Part shown: piece by piece, positions 1 through 10,446 of the stretch
Numbering within the stretch: position 1 is the stretch's first letter
Layout of the letters: each line of letters begins with the position of its first letter
NCBI GenBank assembly: GCA_046331545.1
Contig: JAXLQR010000002.1
Coordinates: 868,001 to 932,000, forward strand
Source of the DNA: JADJVL01 sp046331545
GTDB taxonomy: Bacteria; Acidobacteriota; Holophagae; Holophagales; Holophagaceae
Reading direction: 5' to 3'
Length of the DNA: 64,000 nt
The notes under the pieces: generated by a model
What the model was told of the DNA's origin: nothing
The model's database searches: none
What the model saw: the letters and a program-made list of their open reading frames with translations, nothing else
Program-made: the position numbers and the translations under genes

Positions 1-2165
1 GCCTTCAACTCGCCCTGGAGCGCCTTCAGTCGGGCTGTTTCACCGAGCTGGATGAGCGCCTCCTCCAAGGGCTGGAGGACCAGGTTCCGCACCTGACGTA
101 ACTCCCCCTGGGGTTCCACGTAATTCGACTTGAGGTGCACAGGACGCGACAGGATGGCCTGGGTCCAGCGCCGGTAATCCAGTTCCCATACGGCCGCGCA
201 CCAATCCGATAGCTCCCGCCAGGCTTTCCGCTCCCGCAGCGACCACATTACCAGGGAGACGACATTGACGTTCAAGGCGCTCTGCTCGACCCAGGATGAT
301 GGTAGATACGGGAGGCGTCGCAGCAGGGTGGCCGGAGGCGTCGGCCGGGGATGAAACTGTGACCAGAACATCCAGCGGCTCCACTGTCTCCAACTACCAG
401 GCCAGGGTTCGAGATCGGATTCGATCTGTGGAAGCAGCTTCAGGGCGGCCGCGCTCCAGGCCTCTCGATCCCTTCCAACTTTCAATCTCTCGGGACCAGG
501 AAGACCGACGCGCCAGACCGGTAGCCGACGGAGCAACTCCAGCTCGATCCGGGGGCTTGGCAATTTTTCCAGGAGCAGGGTCAAGTAGACCTCCTGAGCA
601 TCCAAACGGTCCGGCTGACGATCCAGCAACGCCCTCAGGCGCTGGAGATAGGGAACACCCTGCCGAGCGAGTGCAGCCGCCATCGCATCCGGTTTCACTT
701 CGCCCTGCCCCCACTCGAGGACCCGGCTCCCTTGGAGGAGCATCCACGTGGCCCCACCCGTAGGCGGAGGTGCGTTCTCCAGCTTCCCTCGTTCGTCTTC
801 CCCGAGCGGCCTCCAGGAGAGCTCAGCTTCGGACCAGGCTTCGAAGGAGGGATGCTGCTTCAGGTCCCCCAGGCGCGGTCCTGCCTCGTTGGCGCGCGTG
901 AACACGAATCGATAGGGGAGGGGTCGGACCGCGGGACGGAGCGGGGCCGGATCGGATTTCAGGAATTCCTGGATCCGGTCGATCCCGACCAGGTCTCGCC
1001 CGTTACGGTCCATGATTCGCTCGGAGAACCCCTTCGCAACCTGAGACCACCGGCTTCCCGCGTCATCCTTGAACTCCGCAAGTTGAGCCAAGGCATCTTC
1101 AACCTTCCCAAGGGACAGAAGGGCCCGGATTCTGGGAACTCCGATCGCCATGATTAGGGGAAACCCGATTCCTTCACGGGAGGCGTAAGGGGTGGCTTCC
1201 CGCGAGGATGCGAGGGCTCTCGCATGGGCCCAGAATCCGGCCGTGTCGTCAGCCAGCCTTTGCCATTCCTTGTCACGGGAGAGGAGACGGCAGTGGAGGT
1301 CCACGGCCGAATCACTTGGGAAGGCCCAGCCTGGCAGCGGTTCAAGCTCGGTCCGGAGCTTGTCGACGAAGTCCGCCGGAAGCGCACCCAGCATGGTGCC
1401 CAGCGTCTCCCATGCCCGATAGTCCGAGGGACTCTGGCGAATCAGCGCCTTCAGCCGCTCCACCACTTCCCCCAGCACCGGCCGCAGTTGAGGGCACTCC
1501 GACAGAGCCCCCAGGCTAGCGAAGAAGAAGTATGCCTCTGCCTGCTCCCAGTCTGGCACCGCCAGCATCGCCTCCAAGGCTCGCCGCACCCGCCTGGCCC
1601 CTGCCTCGTCCCAGGCTTCGGGACTCAGCTTCGCGAGTTCCTCGTTGGTCCGTGGTGTCTCCCGACCCTGGTTCCTTGCTCTGAACAGGACCTCGCCAGC
1701 GGTGGCCATGAACTCCTCCGCCACCAGGTCGCCCCACTGGGGATGATCCCGGAGCAGCTCCGCCCGGGCTTCCCAGGCGGGCCTCCACCCGCTCGACCGC
1801 ATCGCAGCGAGGATGGCCGGGGCGTCGGGATCCCGTTCCCCGGAGGCGAGCACCGTACCCTGGGGTCCAAGGACAAACCACCGTGCCTTTGCCGCCTCTG
1901 GAAAGGACTCTCCAACCGTTGCGAATTGTCCGGGTCCCAGGACCATGAACCCAATGGCTCGGGAGAGCAGGAGACGGATCGCATCGTCGGTGAGGCTCCA
2001 GGGCTTCCCCACCATGGTGCGATCCGCGAGGACCAGCCTGAATTGGCCATTGCCGCCTTTGCGCCATAGCAGCTCAGCCTTGATCTGCTCCCACTGGACC
2101 GGAGTCTGGGCTTGGGCTGCGGTGCAGGCCAAGGCGAGGATCGTCGTCGGGAAGGGTCGGAACAT
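1..2165 (-). CDS. Secreted hypothetical protein, C-terminus beyond window
   Basis: The reverse strand stays open from an ATG at 2165-2163 to the window edge, giving at least 721 residues. The N-terminus (MFRPFPTTILALACTAAQAQ) is a Sec signal peptide, and AGGA lies about 7 nt upstream of the ATG, which supports this start. The product is rich in Trp, Arg and Leu with helical TPR-like stretches, for example around residues 275-300, but I recognise no family. A short segment near residue 80 (WFVLGPQGTVLASG) faintly resembles the end of a thioredoxin fold; this is weak. GC content and codon choice are visibly lower than in the neighbours (one sampled 60-base stretch is 58% GC), a possible sign of transfer. 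The gene is divergent from the membrane-protein operon at 2281. Confidence 0.75.
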   Translation of the reverse strand, partial: MFRPFPTTILALACTAAQAQTPVQWEQIKAELLWRKGGNGQFRLVLADRTMVGKPWSLTDDAIRLLLSRAIGFMVLGPGQFATVGESFPEAAKARWFVLGPQGTVLASGERDPDAPAILAAMRSSGWRPAWEARAELLRDHPQWGDLVAEEFMATAGEVLFRARNQGRETPRTNEELAKLSPEAWDEAGARRVRRALEAMLAVPDWEQAEAYFFFASLGALSECPQLRPVLGEVVERLKALIRQSPSDYRAWETLGTMLGALPADFVDKLRTELEPLPGWAFPSDSAVDLHCRLLSRDKEWQRLADDTAGFWAHARALASSREATPYASREGIGFPLIMAIGVPRIRALLSLGKVEDALAQLAEFKDDAGSRWSQVAKGFSERIMDRNGRDLVGIDRIQEFLKSDPAPLRPAVRPLPYRFVFTRANEAGPRLGDLKQHPSFEAWSEAELSWRPLGEDERGKLENAPPPTGGATWMLLQGSRVLEWGQGEVKPDAMAAALARQGVPYLQRLRALLDRQPDRLDAQEVYLTLLLEKLPSPRIELELLRRLPVWRVGLPGPERLKVGRDREAWSAAALKLLPQIESDLEPWPGSWRQWSRWMFWSQFHPRPTPPATLLRRLPYLPSSWVEQSALNVNVVSLVMWSLRERKAWRELSDWCAAVWELDYRRWTQAILSRPVHLKSNYVEPQGELRQVRNLVLQPLEEALIQLGETARLKALQGELK

Positions 2166-2280
2166 GGATAGTCCTGGACGTTGAATTCATCAAAGCACAT
2201 GTGCTCCCGAGTCCTGCGGCGTTCCGCGATGACAGTGATGCCAGTCGCCTTCCATCCCCCATTTCCCGCACACTATCCCC

Positions 2281-2850
2281 ATGGATCTCGCCCGCTTCCT
2301 CGACCTCGTCCGCGGCCACGGCTGGCAGGGGATGGCCCTGTGGGGCGTGCTCATCGCCCAGGCGCTGCTGTGGGTGCTGCTGGTGCGGCTGCACCTGAGC
2401 ATCCAGAAGGAGGAGGCGCCGTGGGAGGAGTGCGTGGGGAAGATCCGCAGCGCCTTCCTGCGCAAGGTGAACGGGGAGGACGAGATCGCGGAGCTGAAGG
2501 TGCACCGCTACGCGCCCTCCGTGGACAAGCTGGTGGCCCTGCACTTCGCGGAGAGCAAGAGCGACCTCATGACCCGCTTCCTGCTGCTGCGCTGGAAGAC
2601 CAAGGAGTGCCTGCGGCCCTACTGGATCCGCTGGGGCTACCTGCTCATCGGCTTCGGCGTGGTGGTGTGGTTCCTCCACGGCCTGGGCCTCGACCTCGGC
2701 CTCGCGGGGCTGATGCGCACCCCCAGCGACCCGCGCCTGCTCTGGGTCTGGCTGGGCTACGCCATGGTCATCGCCTGGAAGCTGGTGCGCCTGCAGGGCA
2801 ACCTCGAGCGCGTGCAGCGCAGCCTCCTGCTGCCCCGGAAGGATGAATGA
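2281..2850 (+). CDS. Hypothetical three-TM membrane protein
   Basis: A 189-residue protein with hydrophobic segments at roughly residues 15-38, 117-140 and 150-166 and a soluble charged loop (about 40-110) between the first two. The C-terminus ends in basic residues, as for a cytoplasmic tail. No family is recognised. It is the first gene of a tightly coupled three-gene operon: its TGA at 2848-2850 overlaps the ATG of the next gene. Its product is presumably an inner-membrane protein; function is unknown. Confidence 0.8.
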   Translation: MDLARFLDLVRGHGWQGMALWGVLIAQALLWVLLVRLHLSIQKEEAPWEECVGKIRSAFLRKVNGEDEIAELKVHRYAPSVDKLVALHFAESKSDLMTRFLLLRWKTKECLRPYWIRWGYLLIGFGVVVWFLHGLGLDLGLAGLMRTPSDPRLLWVWLGYAMVIAWKLVRLQGNLERVQRSLLLPRKDE

Positions 2851-3311
2851 TGCGCCTCCTGGCCTGCCTCGCCGCCGCGACCGCCCTCGCCGCCCAGGAT
2901 CCCCTCCTGCCGCCCCTCCTGCGCCAGGCCAGCGCCGAGGCCGCGTGGGACCTGGAGCACGCGCTGCGGGTGGACCTGGACGGGGACGGCCAGGCCGACG
3001 TCGTGGTGCTGGGCCGGTTGAAGGACCGCCTCCTGCTCGCCGCCCTCACCCTGCCCCTGGGCATGGGATCGAAGGCCCAGGTCATCGCCTTCACCTTCGA
3101 CCCCCGGCGGGTGACCGGCCTCTGCACGGACCACCCTGTCCTCGAGCCGGAGAGCCTCGACTGGGATCCCGAGAAGACCCCCGTCGGCGAGCTTCCGGGC
3201 TTCACCCGCAGCGCCACCGCCCAGGGCATCAAGGTCGTCCACGGCGCCTGCGCGCCCTACCACCTCTACTGGGACCGGCCGGCCCGGAACCTCAAGTACT
3301 GGCGGCGATGA
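2847..3311 (+). CDS. Secreted hypothetical protein with FG-GAP-like motif
   Basis: A 154-residue protein that starts with a signal peptide (LLACLAAATALAAQ, cleavage near residue 16). Residues about 42-56 (VDLDGDGQADVVVLG) look like a single Ca-binding FG-GAP/VCBS-type motif. The start uses an ATGA overlap with the upstream stop; a second ATG follows three bases later. The 3' end overlaps the YraN-like gene in the same way, so the three genes are probably translationally coupled. Family and role are unknown; the product is expected in the periplasm or outside. Confidence 0.75.
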   Translation: MMRLLACLAAATALAAQDPLLPPLLRQASAEAAWDLEHALRVDLDGDGQADVVVLGRLKDRLLLAALTLPLGMGSKAQVIAFTFDPRRVTGLCTDHPVLEPESLDWDPEKTPVGELPGFTRSATAQGIKVVHGACAPYHLYWDRPARNLKYWRR

Positions 3312-3688
3312 GGGCCGGCGACACGGACCGCGGCCGCCAGGCCCGGGCCTGGGGGCGGCGCGCGGAGCGCCTCACGGCCTGGCTGATGTGGGCCCGGGGC
3401 TGGGACCTGGAGGCCTCCAACCTCCACCTCGGCCGATCGGAGCTGGACCTGGTGATGACCCGGGGGGACGAGCTGCGCCTGCTGGAGGTCAAGGCCCGCC
3501 GGGCCGGCGCCTGGACCGGCGCCGACACGGCCCTCCACCAAGAGCAGCGGCTGCGCCTCCAGCGCGGCCTGCGCAGCCTCCTCGACCGCGCCCCCTGGCC
3601 CGGGCGGATCACCTTCCAGCGGGTGAGCTGGGCGGGATGGCGGCCCACCTTCCACCCGCCGGAGCGGTGGGAGGGGCTGCGGGCCTAG
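3308..3688 (+). CDS. YraN/UPF0102 endonuclease-like protein
   Basis: A 126-residue protein of the UPF0102 (YraN) family, which has a restriction-endonuclease-like fold. The diagnostic core is present: E45-L-D47 in LGRSELDLVM, followed by the strand LLEVKAR with E60 and K62, the usual E...D...ExK arrangement. Family length is about 110-130 residues, so it is complete. The cellular function of the family is not settled; a DNA-processing role is usually assumed. The ATG at 3308 overlaps the preceding stop (ATGA). The frame is open further upstream, but that part has no family similarity. Confidence 0.88.
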   Translation: MRAGDTDRGRQARAWGRRAERLTAWLMWARGWDLEASNLHLGRSELDLVMTRGDELRLLEVKARRAGAWTGADTALHQEQRLRLQRGLRSLLDRAPWPGRITFQRVSWAGWRPTFHPPERWEGLRA

Positions 3689-3700
3689 GCTCCGTCGGTC

Positions 3701-4207
3701 CTAGAGCTTGATCTGGAACTCGGGGGTCTCGTTCTCGGCCTTCGAGCGGAAGAGCCTCACGCCGTTCGCCAGCTGGACCATCCGCGTCCGGCCGTCGGTC
3801 TCGTGGGCCTGTTTCACGGCGGTGGCCATGCGGATCCCTTCGTCGAGGTTCTCCACCGCGGCCACGGAGACCAGGAGGGCGGCCGTGAGGATGGTGGTGC
3901 CGTCCCCTTCCGCGCCGACGGGCTGGACCACGATGCTCACCAGCCGTTGGTCCTTGGGACTGGAATGCCAGTAGACCCGGTTCATCGCCCTGGCGGTGCG
4001 AAGGGTGTTGGGGGGGAGCTCATCGATCTCGAGGCGGCTCCCGTTCTCCCGCCGGAGCAGCGCGTCCGCCCTTTTGCTGATCATCAGGTAGTTCGGCACG
4101 CTCCGGTCGGCCGGCGCCCCCGGAGCGGAAGCCCCGCCGGCGGGCGTCTGGGCCAGGAGGGTCGGGAGCGCGGTCAACAGGAGGATGGGCAAGGGAAACG
4201 GGCGCAT
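3701..4207 (-). CDS. Secreted hypothetical protein
   Basis: 168 residues with a clear signal peptide (MRPFPLPILLLTALPTLLAQ). GAGGAG-type Shine-Dalgarno sequence precedes the ATG. The mature part has alternating strands and helices but no motif I recognise. It converges on the YraN-like gene with 12 bases between the stops and has its own promoter region on the 4208-4415 side. Probably periplasmic; function unknown. Confidence 0.78.
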   Translation of the reverse strand: MRPFPLPILLLTALPTLLAQTPAGGASAPGAPADRSVPNYLMISKRADALLRRENGSRLEIDELPPNTLRTARAMNRVYWHSSPKDQRLVSIVVQPVGAEGDGTTILTAALLVSVAAVENLDEGIRMATAVKQAHETDGRTRMVQLANGVRLFRSKAENETPEFQIKL

Positions 4208-4415
4208 GGTGGCTCCTCAGGTGGATCAGCCTCGGTACTCAATGTAGGCCCGCCGGCCCGCCCCGGGAGGTTCCTGGGACGAAGGGGGGGGCCTCGCAGG
4301 GGCGAGCCGTGGTGATCAGGGGCCTGTCCCGCCCGAGCCTCGGGACCCGGGCCTCCCTCAGACCCCGCCGCCACCGCGGAACAGGCCGGGCCCCGGCGCG
4401 GCGAAAGACCGGTGC

Positions 4416-4880
4416 TCAGAGCATGGCCGCCCGGGCCTCCAGCTCGCAGACGCCTTCCGCGTCACCGCAGGCGCGGGCCACGAGCCCTCGCCTGATCACG
4501 GGAGCGCTGAGGAAGGTGCGCCTCAGGAGGCCGAGGGAGAGGGGCTCGGACCGGTTCCACGGCAGCAGCGACAGGGACCGCCCCATGGCGCAGTAGCCGA
4601 ACACCAGCATGGCCGCCGCCCCGGCCGCGGAGATCCAGTTGAACCAGCGCAGGCCCGGCAGGAGGCAGGCCAGCAGGAGGAGGGCGTAGGCCAGCCGGAT
4701 CTGTACGCCGATGGCACGGACGTCCCGGGCGTGGCGCCAGGCGAGGACGGTGTGGGCGAGGGTGATCGCGGCCGCGGCCGGGAAGGCGTGCCGGAGGCCG
4801 GCGAGGCCGGCCACCATGGCGGCGAGGGTGGCCAGCCAGATCCACCAGGTCAGCCGGTGGGGCATCAGGGCGAGTGTCAT
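4416..4880 (-). CDS. Hypothetical multi-TM membrane protein
   Basis: 154 residues with about four hydrophobic segments (roughly 11-28, 33-47, 62-76 and 80-98) and a basic, soluble C-terminal tail. No family is recognised. It lies 78 bases downstream of, and on the same strand as, the diiron-protein gene at 5909, so the two are probably co-transcribed; a membrane partner for the diiron enzyme is possible but is only inferred from position. An internal ATG six codons in is an alternative start. Confidence 0.7.
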   Translation of the reverse strand: MTLALMPHRLTWWIWLATLAAMVAGLAGLRHAFPAAAAITLAHTVLAWRHARDVRAIGVQIRLAYALLLLACLLPGLRWFNWISAAGAAAMLVFGYCAMGRSLSLLPWNRSEPLSLGLLRRTFLSAPVIRRGLVARACGDAEGVCELEARAAML

Positions 4881-4958
4881 GGGGTGGCTTCCCTTCGTCG
4901 GTGCCGGGAATCCGGCGGCGCCGGCGGAAGACCGGGCCGCCGGAATCCGCGGGATGGT

Positions 4959-5909
4959 TCAGGAGAACTGCGGCGCGAGGGCCTCGAGGCGCGCGGCGGC
5001 GCCGGGGTGCACCAGGTCCGCCACCGCGAGGAAGGCGGGGTGGGACATGCCGGAGCCCAGGAAGGTCCAGCGCATGGCCTGCTCCTGGACTTCCAGGAAC
5101 GTCACGGTCTCCGCCGGCGTCAGGACCCGCCCCGTGGCGCGCTGGAGGGCCTCCAGGTCGAAGGCCGTCTGCTGCATCAGGCCGCCGTCCAGCAGCATGC
5201 CGAACTCGAGGTAGCCGTCGATGGCCGCGGCGCGCTCCGCCGGGGTGCAGGCCTCGGCGAGGGCCTGGACCATCAGGGTGTCGAGCTTCGCGTGCTGGGC
5301 CTCCTCCATCCAGTGGTGCCTGAGCAGGCTCTTGAACTGGGGATCCAGGCTCCCGTCCTCCAGCACGCTGTCCTGGAAGTGGCGCTGGGTCATCCATTCG
5401 ATGTGGAGGATCACCAGGGCGATGGCCAGGGGATGCTTGGCGAGGATGGTCCGGGCGATGACCTCCGGGGGACCGATGACGTCGCAGTGGCTCCCGAAGA
5501 AGTCCAGGAAGTCCTTGCGGAAGCGCTTGAAGAGTTCGATGTGCTTGGCCTCCTCCCCGGCGAAGTTCAGGAAGGCCCGGGTGCGGGTGTCGTGGCCGCT
5601 GAGCATCGGGCGGGCGTGGTCCAGCACGAAGGGGAGGATGAACTCCTCGGTGAGTCCGAAGAGGTACAGGTAGTTGTGCCCCCGGATCTGGTTCAGCACG
5701 AGGCGCTCCCTGTCGCTCAGGAAGTCCAGGGCCTCGGTGCGGGCGAAGGACTCGGGCATGAAGGGCCGGGAGAAGTCGAGGTGGTTGCGGCCGCCGATCA
5801 GGTCCTCGACCCGCCAGGTCACGCGCTCGGAGGCGTCGAGGATGGCGTCGTAGTCGTAGGTGGGCCAGGCGCCGGCCGGGCGATCGGCGGTGAGGGTGGG
5901 TCGGGTCAT
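4959..5909 (-). CDS. Ferritin-like diiron protein (AurF-like)
   Basis: 316 residues. The diiron four-helix signature is complete: E89/E90 in the first helix, E120-x-x-H123 (EEAKH), E171, and E203-x-x-H206 (EEAQH). Two ExxH pairs with intervening Glu residues are typical of the ferritin/RNR-like and AurF-type N-oxygenase superfamily. I cannot place it more closely. AAGGAG 6 nt before the ATG at 5909 favours this start over an ATG 13 codons upstream. The following gene on the same strand encodes a small membrane protein. Substrate is unknown; oxidation or oxygenation chemistry, or oxygen/peroxide detoxification, fits the fold. Confidence 0.8.
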   Translation of the reverse strand: MTRPTLTADRPAGAWPTYDYDAILDASERVTWRVEDLIGGRNHLDFSRPFMPESFARTEALDFLSDRERLVLNQIRGHNYLYLFGLTEEFILPFVLDHARPMLSGHDTRTRAFLNFAGEEAKHIELFKRFRKDFLDFFGSHCDVIGPPEVIARTILAKHPLAIALVILHIEWMTQRHFQDSVLEDGSLDPQFKSLLRHHWMEEAQHAKLDTLMVQALAEACTPAERAAAIDGYLEFGMLLDGGLMQQTAFDLEALQRATGRVLTPAETVTFLEVQEQAMRWTFLGSGMSHPAFLAVADLVHPGAAARLEALAPQFS

Positions 5910-6202
5910 GGGCTGCTCCTTGGTGATTCGGCATCGGTGCCGAGGCATGGAGCTTCGCCCCCCACCGTTGGAGCCGGCGTTGGAACCAGCGTGGAATTTC
6001 CCGGCGAATCCCTGGGCGGGGCTTCAGGACCCGAGGAGGCCCTTCAGCGCCTCGAGGAACCGCCGGGGGAGAGGATTCAGGCTCGAGGAGCAGGTGGTGC
6101 CACCCCTCCAGGCTTTGGCACTCCCCTCGCCTTGCTCCCGGTCCGTGTCAACATGCTGACCCGCCTGCCCTCCGTCTCGCCTGCCGCCCCTCGGGGCCGG
6201 CC

Positions 6203-7051
6203 ATGAGCCTGCCCCTGGCCAGCATCGAGCCCCTGGGAGGGCCGGGCGGGGAAGGCCTGTTCAAGGCCCGGTCCCTGGCCATCACGTCGGGCAAGGGCGG
6301 CGTCGGCAAGACCAACGTGGCCGCGAACCTGGGCCTCGCCTTCACCCAGGCGGGGCAGCGGGTGGTGGCCCTGGACGCCAACTTCGGCCTGGCGAACCTG
6401 GACCTGCTCCTCGGCCTGGAATCGAAGGGCACGCTGGAGGACGTCCTCAAGGGCGGGCGCATGCTGGAGGAGATCCTCCTCGAAGGGCCGGGCGGCATGC
6501 GGATCCTTCCCGCGGGCACCGGCCTGCAGGAACTGACCCGCCTGGACCGGGCCTCGGAGCTGCGGCTCGTCCAGGGCCTCCAGCGCATCGCGGAGGAGGC
6601 GGACTGGCTGCTCATGGACACGGCGGCGGGCATCCACGAGGCGGTGGTGAAGCTCCTGCTGGCGGCGGACGAGGTGCTGGTGGTGACGACCCCGGAGCCC
6701 GCGGCCATGGTGGACGCCTACGCCATGGTGAAGGTCACCCACCTGAGGGCGCCCCGGAAGCCGATCCGGCTGCTGGTGAACCAGTGCACGAGCCTCGCCG
6801 AGGCCGAGGAGGCCGTGGACCAGATGCAGGAGGCCTGCGAGCGCTTCCTGGGCCGGCGGCTGCGGCTGCTGGGGGCGGTGCCCTCGGATCCGGCCCTGCT
6901 CCAGGCGGTACGCGAGCAGCGGCCCGTGCTGGAGGCCTATCCGGAGAGCCCCTCGGCCCGGGCCTTCAGGGCCTGCGCCGAGCGGATGATGCGGGGCGAG
7001 ACGCTGATCCGGGAGGGGCTGGCGGCGGAATGGGGGCGGATCGGCGGGTAG
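6203..7051 (+). CDS. MinD/FlhG-family P-loop ATPase
   Basis: 282 residues with a deviant Walker A motif at 30-37 (GKGGVGKT), the ALDANFGLANLDLLLGL segment typical of FlhG/FleN/YlxH, and a Walker B-like LLMDTAAG. FlhG proteins control flagellar number or position together with FlhF, and other MinD-like ATPases position envelope machines. Here there is no flhF or flagellar gene nearby, so a different cargo is possible. The C-terminal 40 residues look like the usual helical tail; no N-terminal FlhF-activating motif is obvious. Start chosen at the first ATG; no strong Shine-Dalgarno sequence is visible. Confidence 0.85.
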   Translation: MSLPLASIEPLGGPGGEGLFKARSLAITSGKGGVGKTNVAANLGLAFTQAGQRVVALDANFGLANLDLLLGLESKGTLEDVLKGGRMLEEILLEGPGGMRILPAGTGLQELTRLDRASELRLVQGLQRIAEEADWLLMDTAAGIHEAVVKLLLAADEVLVVTTPEPAAMVDAYAMVKVTHLRAPRKPIRLLVNQCTSLAEAEEAVDQMQEACERFLGRRLRLLGAVPSDPALLQAVREQRPVLEAYPESPSARAFRACAERMMRGETLIREGLAAEWGRIGG

Positions 7052-7118
7052 GAGGGCGGAAGAGGCGGATCCGGCATTCCTCCCGGAACGGGCTTTTTGG
7101 CTCGCTGCGCTCGCTTGC

Positions 7119-7169
7119 GCTTCGATCTGGCCCGGCTCGCACACTTCGCGAGCCGGGCCAGATCGAAGC
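7119..7169. repeat. Perfect 22-bp inverted repeat, 7-nt loop
   Basis: The arms 7119-7140 and 7148-7169 are exact reverse complements of each other, with ACACTTC between them. As RNA this is a 22-bp GC-rich stem. It lacks a T-run, so it is not a classic terminator for the upstream FlhG-like gene, although it could act as one or as an mRNA-stabilising element. It could also be one copy of a dispersed palindromic (REP-like) repeat, which a genome-wide search would show. Confidence 0.8.
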
Positions 7170-7514
7170 ACCTCTGGAAGGTCAAAACCCTGAGGGCCAG
7201 CCGATTTTCTGCCCCGAGGTGCGGCCCGCCGGGTTGGAACTTCAAATGCTGGAGGAACTCCACAAGAGCACCGTGGATCATCGCGGCTCGCCGGGTTTGC
7301 GAGGCGCGATGAGCCGCGGTGCCACACGCGAAGCGTGGTCGGCGCCGAAACCGGGAACGGAAGCATCGGACGCCACCCTCTCAAGCAATCTGTCGCTCCC
7401 GGAGCCGCTCCAGATCCCCCCGCCCTGCCACTCCGTCACCCCCCCGTGTCCCCCGGACCACGCTCCGTGGCACACGCCGAATTCCCCCACCCGCTCCGTG
7501 TCCCCCGCACCACA

Positions 7515-7544
7515 TTGGTGCCGCCCGGCCACCCGGCCTAGGCT
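7515..7544 (+). promoter_or_regulatory. Candidate glmS promoter
   Basis: TTGGTG at 7515-7520 and TAGGCT at 7539-7544 are separated by 18 bases, and the hexamer ends 33 bases before the glmS ATG. The same TAG-x-x-T hexamer recurs upstream of several other genes in this window. Confidence 0.35.
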
Positions 7545-7577
7545 CATCCTCGGACCAGGACCCAAGGGAGCATCCCC

Positions 7578-9413
<1,836 letters not shown>

Positions 9414-9471
9414 GTCCGTACCGCAGGTAGGGGATTTCCTCCCCGAGGGTGCCGCGGCTAGCGTGGAGCCC

Positions 9472-9966
9472 ATGCCCACCAGCCCCAAGCTCGAGAAGCT
9501 CCGCCGGGACCTGCTGAAGCCCTGGAAGCTGAAGCTCTTCATGCTCGCCAAGCTGCCCATGGGCTTCCTGGCCGGCCTGAAGGTCACCGAGTGCACCGAC
9601 CGCGCCGCCGCCGTCACCCTCCGCTTCGGCTACCTGACCAAGAACCCCTTCCGCAGCGTGTACTTCGCCTGCCTCGCCATGGCCGCCGAACTGAGCACCG
9701 GCGTGCTGGGCCTGGTCCTCACCATGGCGGGCAGCCCCGTGGCCATGCTCATCGTCGGCCTGGAGGGCACCTTCACCAAGAAGGCTGTCGGCCTCATCAC
9801 CTTCCGCTGCGAGGACGGCGAGGCCCTCGCGAAGGCCGTCGAAGGCACCCGCGCCGACGGCGAGCCCCGGGTCGTGACCTGCACCTCCGTCGGCCGCGAC
9901 GAGGCCGGCGACGTGGTGGCCACCTTCAAGCTCACCTGGAGCTTCAAGGCCCGGTCCCAGGCTTGA
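9472..9966 (+). CDS. DUF4442 hotdog-fold protein
   Basis: About 164 residues resembling the DUF4442 (YiiD C-terminal-like) hotdog/thioesterase-like family: an N-terminal helix, an RFGYLTKNPFRSVYFACLAMAAELSTG core with the 'hot-dog' helix, then a KKAVGLITFRCEDG strand pair. Family members are presumed acyl-CoA-related thioesterases, but substrates are mostly unknown. GTGGAG lies just before the ATG at 9472; a GTG start nine bases upstream is possible. It follows glmS on the same strand with 58 bases between and may be co-transcribed. Confidence 0.78.
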   Translation: MPTSPKLEKLRRDLLKPWKLKLFMLAKLPMGFLAGLKVTECTDRAAAVTLRFGYLTKNPFRSVYFACLAMAAELSTGVLGLVLTMAGSPVAMLIVGLEGTFTKKAVGLITFRCEDGEALAKAVEGTRADGEPRVVTCTSVGRDEAGDVVATFKLTWSFKARSQA

Positions 9967-9970
9967 AGCG

Positions 9971-9998
9971 TGGACTTTCCCGCCGCCTGCGCTAGAAT
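9971..9998 (+). promoter_or_regulatory. Candidate tRNA-Val promoter
   Basis: TGGACT (9971-9976), a 16-base spacer and TAGAAT (9993-9998) lie just before the tRNA. A 7-bp hairpin (AATGGGG/CCCCATT, 9996-10012) overlaps the start of the tRNA 5' side. Confidence 0.4.
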
Positions 9999-10011
9999 GG
10001 GGACTCCCCAT

Positions 10012-10086
<75 letters not shown>

Positions 10087-10090
10087 CACA

Positions 10091-10111
10091 CGGCCGGGCA
10101 TGTCCCGGCCG
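10091..10111 (+). terminator. Hairpin after tRNA-Val
   Basis: CGGCCGGG-CATGT-CCCGGCCG, an 8-bp GC stem with a 5-nt loop, starts four bases after the tRNA CCA. There is only a weak T-rich tail (TTCGTACATT). A near-identical copy with one substitution in the stem lies at 10289-10309. Confidence 0.6.
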
Positions 10112-10256
10112 TTCGTACATTACGACTGTCCCTCGAAGCCAAGGTGGGCTCGAACCACTGACCAAAGGATGGCGGGCCGGTCGGGAAAGGCGGAGCGCGC
10201 GCGAGCGCGCGCAGCCGGTCCCGCGCAGCGGGATTCCCGGGCCCAGCCAGCCGCAG

Positions 10257-10357
10257 GGTGGTTCGAGACCCCTCGCGCCAACCCCACACGGTCGGGCATG
10301 TCCCGGCCGTTCGTCATTCACGGCCCCACCTCGGAGCCAGGGCTGACTCGGACCACT
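10257..10357 (+). repeat. Partial copy of tRNA-Val 3' end plus terminator
   Basis: The T arm, acceptor 3' strand, discriminator and hairpin of tRNA-Val (10059-10111) recur at an offset of 198 bases with only a few changes. One change breaks a T-stem pair (CCCCT for CCACT) and another alters the CCA region (ACCCCA). Weaker similarity continues to about 10357. The 5' half of the tRNA is absent, so this is not a functional tRNA. It may be a decayed tandem tRNA or an att-like footprint of an element that used this tRNA. Confidence 0.75.
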
Positions 10358-10446
10358 ATCGGAGTGGTGGTGGGGTGGTGGGGCGGTCTCGAACCGCGGC
10401 CCTGGAATCCGCTATGGTCGGATCAGGCCTTCCTGCTGGAGTCTCC

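Larger units (their letters stand above)
7052..7577. other. 525-bp gap with inverted repeat, no convincing gene
   Basis: The gap between the FlhG-like gene and glmS holds a long perfect hairpin (7119-7169), a second inverted repeat (8-bp arms at 7282-7289 and 7311-7318), a C-rich stretch with a near-repeat CCGTGTCCCCCG-ACCAC at about 7446 and 7496, and a candidate glmS promoter at its right end. Open frames cross it, but none has a signal peptide, a Shine-Dalgarno sequence or family similarity. I do not see the conserved core of a glmS ribozyme. Confidence 0.5.

Noticed and set aside
6117..6140. Sigma-54-like TGGCAC...TTGCT before the FlhG-like gene
   Set aside because: The spacing between the two halves is 10 bases rather than 5, so it does not fit a -24/-12 promoter.
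7450..7577. glmS ribozyme upstream of glmS
   Set aside because: The leader is short after the likely promoter, and I cannot find the conserved core sequence or pseudoknots.
10257..10286. A second tRNA-Val gene
   Set aside because: The 5' half, D arm and anticodon arm are missing and a T-stem pair is broken.
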